DNA of 64,000 bases from Astropecten irregularis (Eukaryota > Echinodermata > Asteroidea > Paxillosida > Astropectinidae), in NCBI GenBank assembly GCA_963971285.1, contig OZ020248.1, positions 21,783,873 through 21,847,872 on the forward strand, given 5' to 3'. A program made the position numbers and the translations under genes. Every line of letters begins with the position of its first letter. Within the stretch, counting starts at the first letter, position 1. Shown one piece after another: positions 33,002 through 41,843 of this stretch. The notes below the pieces were generated by a model. That model was given only the letters and a program-made list of their open reading frames with translations, searched no databases and was not told the origin of the DNA.

Positions 33002-34513
33002 GTGTTTTCAGTTTTTAAGAAATAAAGAAATCTGTACATCATGTATTGAAAGAAATTGTGTGTTGTATTTTAAGGAATTACCATGACCATCTTTGTTGTT
33101 CTGTTTAATTTGTTTTGTTTACTTTTATTGGTGGTTGTTGTATTGTTGTTGTTGTTTTGGCAGGTAGAGCATTCACTTTCATCATGTATTTTTCAAAATG
33201 CATTTCAAAAATAGAATATTTGTTATCTGTTTTGAGGGAAACTCATGTATGAAGATTGCATCAAGCAAAACAGTGTAATTGATCTGTGGAACATTGCCAT
33301 TGACATTCTCCTAATTCATAAATTATCAGGGGAGGGGGAAACTTGGCCTCATCCCCCACCAGGATTGGCAGGGAAATACCACCACCCATGTATGAGAGAT
33401 GTACATGTAGAAAGAGCCCCATCAACCCCACTCACCCCCAACACCTCCCCCGCCCACAATTCAGAAATTGCAAGAAAGTGAGAGAAGTTCATAGGTCCTT
33501 AAATTAGTTCAAAGTAAATGCGCCTATTTATGCTTCAAAAAGTATGATGAAATCCTCTTAAAATGTTTGAATATTTGAAGTGACCTTCACCTTAACATAA
33601 ACCTCTTAAAACCACCAGGCTTATTAAGACAATGAACAATATGTACGTACAGTGAATTTAATATTGACAGATGCAGACCAGTGAATAGGTCCAAATCAGT
33701 CTGCAGAGCTCATTAATATTCTTTTTCTTTTTAATCTTTTTTTTTTATAAAAGCATTTGCTGGGCCATTATGGGAAGTCTTGTAAAGAAAAAAGTTTGGA
33801 CTTTCACCTTTGAGCTCTATTTATGACATGAAGTGGTTGGAGGGGTACATTTTTGAGTCTGACACCAGTCAATTCGGCAGTTTTTAGGGTCATTTTTCTT
33901 TGGATGGTCTTTTCTCAAAAAGTCGTTGGTTACCCTATAGAAAATTGTGAAGAAAATTAAAACGGAAGTTATCAGCTTCATTTTGGTGTATGGCTTGATT
34001 GTCTGAGAAACTTGAGTATTTGTAATAATTGTTTGAAATTGGTCATTTTGCATGGGAGCCTATGGGAAATTATTTACCGGTCTGAGTGTCTGCCGCCCTC
34101 TCTTGGGATGGGGACATAGTATGGTGCACTGTGTCCCTGGAGCAGGTACCCCGACTCCACAATGGAATTCCATATACGTACTGTATAATATCTCACATGT
34201 TGACTGAACGCGTGTTCATTTGCTTTGGAGTGTGGAACTTGGAAGTAAACAAGTTAGGTGTTGCGTTGCCTATGTTGCTGAAGTTTTAATGTTCCTAAAT
34301 GTTCTGGACAGTCGTTCTAGGTGCAAACATGTATTACCAGGTTGCGTTTAGTCACCTCCCGGAAGTCTATGGCCATGTCATGAATGTTGATAGTTGGTGA
34401 CTGATGATGACCAGTCTCAGGAATGATCGAATGGTTGTGGCCCAGGCTGCCACGCATCGCGTGCACGGACAACGGACTTGTGGAGGTCATGAACGCAACA
34501 ACATACAGTATAC

Positions 34514-34611
34514 TAGCTGCAGTAACTGTAGCCCAATATTACTCCTGACGTTGTTGTCGTATATAGGACAACAACGTCAGGAGTAATATTGGGCTACAGT
34601 TACTGCAGCTA
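34514..34611. mobile_element. 98-bp near-perfect hairpin MITE
   Basis: Two 45-bp arms are exact inverted complements (outer end TAGCTGCAGTAACTGTAGCC) around the 8-base loop GTATATAG. It is flanked by a 9-bp duplication ACAGTATAC (34505-34513, 34612-34620). Copy A of the large repeat has a single ACAGTATAC near 24815, an intact empty site. Perfect arms imply a recent insertion. A transcript would fold like a long microRNA precursor. Confidence 0.95.
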
Positions 34612-34919
34612 ACAGTATACATGAACCTTGTCACAACAAAGTATTCCTTCAGTTTGAATGTGCAACGTGGACCTGATGACATACCAGCATACATGGAGTG
34701 CATTGAGTGCTATTAATTAGCTTGTAATGTGTACTTCCAAGATGCAAAGAGTAAGCTCCACGTCTACAGCAACTCGGTGGGTTTTGAGTTCTTGCTAGCC
34801 TGGTCCCTTCCTCCATGCCTGGGCTAAGGAGTAAGGTAAGTACATGTACATGATGCTTGGTGCTGCAGATAGGTAGGTCATTTCTTCCTTGTTATGTGCT
34901 GGTTCTTTCTCTGCTGTAT

Positions 34920-35475
34920 GCAAACCGCCCAGAGCGTGAGTGACGTAGAATATCGAGTTCAGCAACTGCAAACCATGCCGAAAGAACTTGCGTTAACTGT
35001 CTCGAGACTAGACTCGAGAGCAAGTCAAAGTGCATTTGATAGTTGTTTAAGATGATCAACGACTGTTTCATGACACGCTTATAGGCAAGCACGCGAACCC
35101 TGCGTAGACGTATGGCATTTGAGTTTATGTGAGACAACTTGTTTGGCATAGCCAGTGGCATGCTGTCAAGTTCCCAGTCTTCATAATATGGTTTGTACAT
35201 GGGCTCATTGCTAAAGCGTGTGAGGATTTTTTTCAGTGTACAAACGTATTGAGTCTTCAACAATTATGTGTATGTTCGAACTGACATTTGTTGAAATTGC
35301 AGTCCAAAAAATAATCATAAGTACCACTGAAGTACCACTTGTTCGTGTTTGACATATACATGTAGAAGCCGGCAGGTGCTTTTATGGAATCTTTTGACAT
35401 GATTTCACACATTTCTGATTGATGTTTTACTGCATAACTGACATGGGAAAAAATTCCACTGACGACCATGGCCAA
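34920..35475 (-). CDS. Unidentified coding-like segments
   Basis: Two overlapping minus frames: about 35475-35257 (SYAVKHQSEMCEIMSKDSIK) and 35263-34892 (EDWELDSMPLAMPNKLSH, RLRRVRVLAYKRVMKQ). Basic/hydrophobic patterning looks coding, but no domain is recognised and both ends are undefined. They start where copy B of the large repeat ends. Confidence 0.25.
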
Positions 35476-35800
35476 ATTGACCTAATTTTGGGATATTTGA
35501 GAAGTTCAGAAGGGGGGGAATCTATTTTGAGGGTTTTTAGGTGTGAGAGGGGGCTCAGTGACTAAGGGGAGAGGTTTAAAAAAAGGGGGCAAATTAAAGA
35601 AAAAAAAAAAAAAACGCCCTCTTTACACTTCTTTCTTCTCTCCTACCTCTCCTATATCCCTTCCTCTTCTACATTATTCACTCTTATTTTCCTACTTTTT
35701 TTTCCTTGCTCTCACTGGGATTCGAACCCGGGCTGTGGAAGAAACAACAATATTATTACAAATGCAATGGATTATCTGAGCACGCCACATGTGCGCTTGC
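35470..35800 (-). repeat. tRNA-like SINE fragment
   Basis: On the minus strand the sequence contains a good B box, CCCGGGTTCGAATCCCAG (35712-35733 region), with a weak A-box candidate upstream and an A/G-rich tail. A tRNA-derived SINE remnant; not the same family as those at 15.3 and 62.1 kb. Confidence 0.45.
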
Positions 35801-35804
35801 TGCC

Positions 35805-36450
35805 AGAAGAAGGTTAATATGTTCTATTTGAGGTTAAGGTCAAGTAAAATTGGCCGGGGAGTCCCAATATGCAATGGTTAAATCTAGGCTGCGTACCGCA
35901 ATTCAATTCAGACCTTCCAAAAATGTCTCTAAATTAATGCTATTTCGAAATCCTCACACCTAAACCCTCCCTGAATTTTTCTACCGTTATTACCTCACAC
36001 TAAACACCCCCACCCGCCCCCCGCCCCCGCCAAACAATGGTTCCTCCTGAACATCAATATTCAACAGCTCCAGTGCCCTTTGCCCTCTGTCATGCGCACC
36101 ACACATAAGTTCACAGATATAGAAAATGGCTGCCCCCGCTGTGCGCTACTGATCCGAAGTGTGAGTCCAAAATACCCCGTAAAACCCACTTTCCAGATGT
36201 GCTACCCAGCTTTCCACTCCTGAGATTGATGTTGGTCCTAACTTGTATCCAGTAAGTTAACTTTTAGAGGATATAACTTTGTTTCCGTCATGGTCGTCAG
36301 TGGAATTCTTGCCCTTACATGTAGCATGGGACCGTGGGAAGTTAGTGCAACTGATGCAGTAAGAAAATGCCTTCATCCCCCATTTTAATGGCTCCTTTGG
36401 CATATACATGTATTGTATGAAACTTAATCATCCTTTGAAGTGAAGCATAC
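35805..36450. other. No gene seen
   Basis: Contains a C-rich patch near 36005-36030; otherwise nothing supported. Confidence 0.4.
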
Positions 36451-36469
36451 TTTCATCTTGAGAGAGTTG

Positions 36470-37028
36470 CTGATGAAGATTGTATATAGATCAGAAAGTG
36501 GGCAAGATGAGACTGAGGAAAGGTTGCAGTTTGGCATGTTTGGAAAATTAAAAGTTTTGGATGTCCATCATGTGCCCTTGTAAGACGGATGCAGAAATCG
36601 TAGTATATCTGTGAAGCGATTGCATGACATGATGCTTGAGTAGAATTTGTTGAGAAGAACCTTTGATGTCGACCAGTACATCCGGTATTGTGGCATTTTA
36701 GCAATGGCTATTGCAAGAAGTAGAAGGCGATGACTGCCTTCATTTTTGGGACATCAATTGGATTGGTAGCCCACTTACATGTTGAAAGGGAAACCAGTGG
36801 TGGCCAGCATGGTATCCAAACATGTACAGCGGCTTGCTGTAAAATTGTGGCACCATGTTGAAATACTGCCCTCTCGATTCAGACCCAAGGCAACGTTGAA
36901 ACAGACCCAGAACCCTCTCTTTTCTCTATAGCACCAGAATCGCCAGAAGAAGCACTGGAGGTAGATTTATCATCCGAACCTGTAGAAGTTTTGTGTACAG
37001 ACGGCTTGGTTTTCTTGCTCAACATCAT
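36470..37028 (-). pseudogene. piggyBac-like transposase, N-terminal/first-Asp region
   Basis: From an ATG at about 37028: MMLSKKTKPSVHKTSTGSDD, a Ser-rich acidic start usual for piggyBac. A TGA (VStopIERA) follows, then NPIDVPKMKAVIAFYFL. A frameshift leads to AIAIAKMPQYRMYWSTSKVL and SSIMSCNRFTDILRFLH. These match the conserved piggyBac blocks (MKA.I....L.GI..LP....YWS, IMSR.RF..IL..LH) in order. Catalytic blocks further on are missing. The C-terminal piggyBac piece at 57.2 kb is a different insertion. Confidence 0.68.
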
Positions 37029-37184
37029 GAAAAACAAATGTTCAAATTATGTAAACGCGGATGTAGGTCTAGTGGCCTACTACATACTAACAGTAACACA
37101 CACATAAACCTTAAAGGCTATAACGGAGCGTGGAAAAACACGCACGGGGAGTATTTATTGGGCTGAAGGTGGGCTCAATCACAT

Positions 37185-37660
37185 TTTCATCAATGGAGGA
37201 ACTTTCAATTTTTCTTTAAAGGTTCCCATCCTTTTCAATTTCCTGCTCCAGTTTCTCACAAATGTTCTTGGCCAGCATGTGCATCTGCACAACTTTCTAG
37301 GTCATGTTGGTATGCTGCTTCATTGTTTGATTGAGCGCCAGGATGTCATCGATTGTCCTTGTCTGGTATTTCTTGACCACTCATGTCTTTGATGAAAAGT
37401 CGGCATCCCTGGTTTTGGCCTTATGTAAATATGCAAGGCGAAAGCCCCCTTTGGCAAAATGCTTCCTCTCTAAAGAAAATTCCACTGTTCTGGGCCTGCT
37501 ATACCATCTCAGTTCATTGATGTCGAAAGAAAACAGTTCTTCCTCTTCTTGATGTAGTCATCATACCCACCATATTTACTCCACCTGGCTGGTATGGGGA
37601 TACAATTGCGATGGTGTTTGGCCCTTTCACTGTCACTGTCCAAAGGGCAGATGTTAGTGT
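37185..37660 (-). pseudogene. Alpha-kinase (MHCK/EF2K-type) exon, broken
   Basis: The acceptor TTTACCTTTTCAG opens the exon at 37660: PARWSKYGGYDDYIKKRKNC. After a one-base shift comes INELRWYSRPRTVEFSLERK, HFAKGGFRLAYLHKAKT, a TGA where Trp is expected, then VVKKYQTRTIDDILALNQTM. A TAG follows, then KVVQMHMLAKNICEKLEQEI. FAKGG..R.AY and WVVK.Y are the glycine-rich and ATP-Lys segments of atypical alpha-kinases. The C-lobe (GxGxxG, zinc ligands) is absent. Two stops and one frameshift make it non-functional. It lies 3' of the KDZ relic. Confidence 0.65.
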
Positions 37661-37899
37661 CTGAAAAGGTAAATTTAAAAATAAATGAATAAATAAATTT
37701 AGAAAAATGGAAAAACAAATATATGTATAACATATATATATGAACACGAAAACCTGCGTGTCCAACTGTGTTGCATCGAGATACATGTATAACATTTTAC
37801 TGAAAAATATTTAAAATATTTTTTTTCTGACAGTGTATTCTTCTGTTTTAAAATGTCATTAGCGTATCCATTCAAAAAAAGCATTTCCATGCTAAAATA

Positions 37900-38410
37900 G
37901 ACAAAAATAGTATTTAAATTTTTTTTTCCGGCCTAATGTACAGCAATCATGCTAACTGTCACAAACTCATCATAGCAAAAGAAGCGGTTTTGGGTTAATG
38001 ATCTCAAACGTAATAGCAGCAATAAACAATCCTAAACTACATGCACATGTATGATATTGAGGGGAGTTGATACCGACCTTCTCATAGTTTTTTGTAGCTT
38101 ATTAACATATTTTTCTTGCCACGGAAGTTTATCTGCGGTATATAATGATTCAATGCAGAGAAAACACTAAAAATTAAAGATACACAGACAGACAGACACA
38201 AACAAACCATCAAGCAAGCAAACAGACACATTGTAAAACAATGCACCAAACAAAATCAGAAATTGTTTTTCTGAACAACAACAATAGGTAGAATGCATAG
38301 TACACAATAACAAAACACATTCACTGTCACCAACTTTAATATTATGTTGAAAGATAAAATGGATCAGTAGAGAAAAAGCAGAATTAGTTCACAGATTTTT
38401 GTGAATTCCC
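37900..38410. other. Intron-like A+T-rich spacer
   Basis: ACAGACAGACAGACAC-type simple sequence at 38183-38200; no coding signal. Confidence 0.4.
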
Positions 38411-38417
38411 TTTATAC

Positions 38418-38492
38418 CTTTGTGAGATGGCTTTGTCATTTTAGCTTGGGCACGCTCAGATTCTCTCCATTCATGCACATCTTTGAGTGATA
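38418..38492 (-). CDS. Short exon (25 codons)
   Basis: Acceptor CTTTTATCAG (exon from 38492) and donor AAAG|GTATAA (exon end 38418) enclose SLKDVHEWRESERAQAKMT in one frame. It lies between the KDZ piece and the alpha-kinase exon and could belong to either. Confidence 0.4.
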
Positions 38493-38821
38493 CTGATAAA
38501 AGAGCAAAGTAAATCCTGAATTTTAAGATAACAAGGATAAAACAGAGATGAAGGTTGTGGTGAAATCAAGAAATACATTGTATGCACACCACCAGCAAAA
38601 GGTTAATTTTTCAGGATTTGACCTTCAGACATTTTAGCTGGAATTTTTTAAATATCTCAAAAACATGTTCAGTACCAACAGACACAATGACCCAAAAGTA
38701 ATCCTAAATGTTTTGCACTAAATTGGTTGGACCTACATGTAAGATTCTGATAGTAAATCTAAATTTTAATTTAGTCTTCTGCAAAACATCAAAATAAAAA
38801 TCTTGTTTCTTTTGAATACCT

Positions 38822-39225
38822 GAGCATTCACTGCAGATTTCTTGAAGAGCTTTAGTAGAATCATCTTGAACCTTCACAGCTCGGTCCATAAGGACTACAA
38901 GTCACTACTACATCAGTCAAGAGGTCTTCTCTGTGCGAAGGTGTCATTTCCTTAGTTATCGATGCAAACCTCCGCAGATATGACCAAAGTCTCTCCATGA
39001 CTTCACCATCTGTTAAACCATAACCGGACCGCCATCTGGTACTGTAAACCACCCTTGCCAATCATAAAATCATAAAGTGAATGATTAAAAAACATGACAT
39101 CAAAACAGGAGCTTCTGATACTATACAATAATATTGGGATACATGTAGTTTCACACACAAACAAGACTGACATTTTCTCAACAGAAACATACCTGGCATG
39201 ACATCTGGTGTCCATATGCGTGAAA
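38822..39225 (-). pseudogene. KDZ (Kyakuja-Dileera-Zisupton) transposase, C-terminal core
   Basis: First block (39225-39192): ALPVFHAYGHQMSCQ and a donor CAG|GTATGT. After the intron: GYGLTDGEVMERLWSYLRRF, then ITKEMTPSHREDLLTD. FHxxxHxxxC....GxGLxDGExxERLWSxL is the hallmark of KDZ transposases; E and R of GExxERLW are kept. Further down, MDRAVKVQDDSTKALQEICS (38890-38820) in another frame ends at a donor CAG|GTATTC. The joins are not all in phase, so the copy is probably dead. Confidence 0.75.
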
Positions 39226-39337
39226 TACAGGAAGAGCCATATCTAGCTCATGCCTTTGGTCTTTATTTTTCTTTGACAAAGAAGAAAGCACAACATACAA
39301 TGAAAACATAACAAGTAATGTACATGTACACTCTTAA

Positions 39338-39660
39338 AACCCCAGGGTCAGATTTGACCCGGAAATCCGGTTCAAAGCTAACCCGGAATCTGGGTTCTAT
39401 TTGGTTCAACCCTTTCTGGGTCAAAATTACCCGGAAAGTTGGGTCAAGCAAAATTTACCCAACTTCCGGGTCACAGCAACTGACCTATTTCACATCAGGT
39501 AATGCTTCCGGGGCAAAATAACCCGGATAGTTGGGTCAAGCGAAATGACCCCACTTCTGTGTCACAGCAACTGACCAATTTCTGGGTCACAGCTAATAGT
39601 TCCGGGTCAAAATGACCCGGATATTTCGGTTAAACCCACTGGACCTGGAAATTGACTCAT
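39338..39660. repeat. Diverged CCGGGTCA/TGACCCGG repeat cluster
   Basis: Many copies of GGGTCA and TGACCC/ACCCGG in both orientations at irregular spacing (for example ACCCGGAAAGTTGGGTCAAG and its near repeat ACCCGGATAGTTGGGTCAAG). Probably an old foldback-type MITE with internal repeats; ends not defined. Confidence 0.6.
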
Positions 39661-39664
39661 TTCC

Positions 39665-40575
39665 AAGTCATAACTAGAAGTTGTGGATCAAAATTACTAA
39701 AAAAATTGGCTCACACTGTCTATAAGCATGTGTTCTCTGATCATGGTCCACAAAGTCTGTTTCACAGGGGCAGTTACATTGGGAGGGGCAGGGCTTTACA
39801 GCCCCCCTTCTTCATGAATACAGTTTTCTAGTCATTTTCTAAAAACCTTATTAATGTGATGTAATGTGTAAAAGAATTAAACTTTCCCCAAATACTGGAT
39901 CTTGAATTGCACTTGTTTTTTTAAAGAAATTGAATACCTAAGCCAAGAACACATGCTTACCTTTTTAATTAAACTGTTATATTCCCTGTGTAAACTGGAT
40001 AGAACTACCTGAAAAACAATCAAACAGAGAACATGTTTTTTTATTGCATTTACTTTTTAATTTCATATGACAAGATCCTTGTTCATAGAATTATAGATGC
40101 ACATCTAATCAGGAGCAATGTGAGTATACTGAGTGCAATATTGCACTTTTTTGCAATAACAAAGTTTTTTCTTTTTCTCCAAATTACTGTTAATCTCACA
40201 GGTTTTACGTTACAGTCACAAGGACCCAGTTTTAGGCGTGCTCAACTCTTGAATTTTGTTTGCTCCATTAGACATATATAATATTATTATCCCCTGATAG
40301 CAGTTAAGGCAACCTAAATCAACTTGAAGCAGCAAGAATGAATCCAAACATGGAACAAAACGGAACAACCTTTCCTGATACAAACATTATCAACCAGATA
40401 CTGCAACTATGATTTTAAACAACCAGGTAGAATAGGGTTAGGTTACCTGCTGGTCTTAAATCTAGTATCTTCCTGCAGGGCAAAATACACATGTTCCAAA
40501 AAGTCAAAATAAAAAGTTAAAATTATTAAAATATCAGGAAGTCACAACTTTATATAAACCCTTCCACACAAATAT
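39665..40575. other. No gene seen
   Basis: A+T-rich; the plus frame at 40033-40281 has no recognisable content. Confidence 0.4.
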
Positions 40576-40579
40576 TACA

Positions 40580-40838
40580 AGATGACATGATGGCAAATAT
40601 TGGGCAAATGTATCCCACAACTCAATGCCTTCTTCAGGCACCTCCAGCTTCTCATCTTCTCCAGTTCATGTCCTTTATCAATGCTGTCACCATTTCCAAT
40701 AGCTACCGGATCATGAATAGGATTGAAATGATGGTAGGTATACTCCTGATGAAGGGGATGTTCTTTTTGAAGATGATTCTTGAATGTTCGAAAATGAGTT
40801 CGAAATGATCGCAGGCATCCATCTTGACTGCAGGTGAT
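40580..40838 (-). CDS. C2H2 zinc-finger exon
   Basis: The acceptor TTTATTGCACAG opens the exon at 40838: ITCSQDGCLRSFRTHFRTFK followed by NHLQKEHP. This is one C2H2 finger (C-x4-C-x12-H-x4-H). The rest (HDPVAIGNGDSIDKGHELEK) is linker-like. Such single fingers open many TE proteins of the DUF6589 or KDZ type, so this may be the 5' end of an element. Confidence 0.5.
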
Positions 40839-41250
40839 CTGTGCAATAAACAACCCATTAACAATTTCGTGAATACATGTACAGTGTATTTCTAAAATGC
40901 CACACCAAACTGTCTTGGTTGCCAGCGATCAGGTTCCCACATTTGTAGCAGATGTATCCCATTACTGAGGAGGTTTATCAAGAAAGAAATATGGGTATTT
41001 CATTGAGGGTTTTCACAGCCAAAAATTACCTCCAAAAATTACCAAATTCAGTAGCAGCAGAAAAATAGTGGTTAGCCAAGAAGAAACAATATGAGTTGGT
41101 ATCGGATGCACACTCTGCACAGGTAAAAAAAGCAAAAGACTACATAGACTGTACATGTACCTTCTCCTGACATTCTCTGAGATTCTTTATGAAGCGCATG
41201 TGGGGTCCTACTTGGGGGATGAGCTCTCTTTCTTCCTCCATCCCTGTCAC

Positions 41251-41329
41251 CTGCAACCACCCAAGTAATCACTAATCTTATCCCGGAAATCCTGCTCCAC
41301 AGTTGTGGGATAATGTCTGAAGACGGCAG
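41251..41329 (-). CDS. Short exon, copy 2 of a repeated unidentified family
   Basis: Acceptor TTTTCTTCCAG (exon from 41329) and donor CAG|GTGACAG (exon end 41251). Reads AAVFRHYPTTVEQDFRDK, then ISDYLGGC. Same peptide as the exon at 3647-3706. It lies 3' of the next exon and may be spliced to it. Confidence 0.5.
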
Positions 41330-41482
41330 CTGGAAGAAAAGGAAGTTATAGACAATGGCATAAATCAGTATTTAGATCAGCATTAAGATGGCCCCTAATG
41401 GTTTCGCACCGAACATGTAGATTCCTAGTTAATGAAATAAACTTAATTGATTTTCGTTATACATTTTTCATTTCCCACTTAC

Positions 41483-41757
41483 TTGATTGCCATTTTCTGG
41501 GAACGACTTCTGTATAGGCTGGATATAAAGGAGGCTTTGCCCCAAACGCCCTTGAGGTTTTTGAGATAGTATGCCCCCTCTACTTGAACCATATCTTTGT
41601 TGCTAGATGTTGTTAACAGCTCGAAACCTCCACCTTCTTGCAGGCCCGGGAACTTGACATTTAACACTTCTTCAAATTGCTCTGGTGAGCTGATTTTCTG
41701 CTCACCGTAGCCAAAATCTTTAATATGTATTGTCTCTCCCTTAGTGTACATGTAGGT
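41483..41757 (-). CDS. Unidentified TE-associated exon (GGFELL type)
   Basis: Open to a consensus donor (AATCAA|GTAAGT). Contains EQFEEVLNVKFPGLQEGGGF followed by ELL and YYLKNLKGVWGKASFISSLY. The pattern GGFELL...GY.V..LK.....A.xYI+P.Q recurs in invertebrate repetitive proteins, from memory. Function unknown. Confidence 0.4.
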
Positions 41758-41843
41758 ACATGTACTTTAAATGTATCCACATCAGTCAGGACAACAATTC
41801 TATTTCTTGGGACAATTTCAAAGATTTGGATGGTATTTTCTTT

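Larger units (their letters stand above)
29926..34914. repeat. Large direct repeat, copy B
   Basis: Same orientation as 20238-26141 and colinear with it except for small indels, a private 98-bp hairpin insertion (34514-34611) and absence of the 1-kb foldback. The join AAGGAGTAAGGTAAGTACAT near 34828-34847 shows the undisturbed target site. No functional gene recognised inside. Confidence 0.9.
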
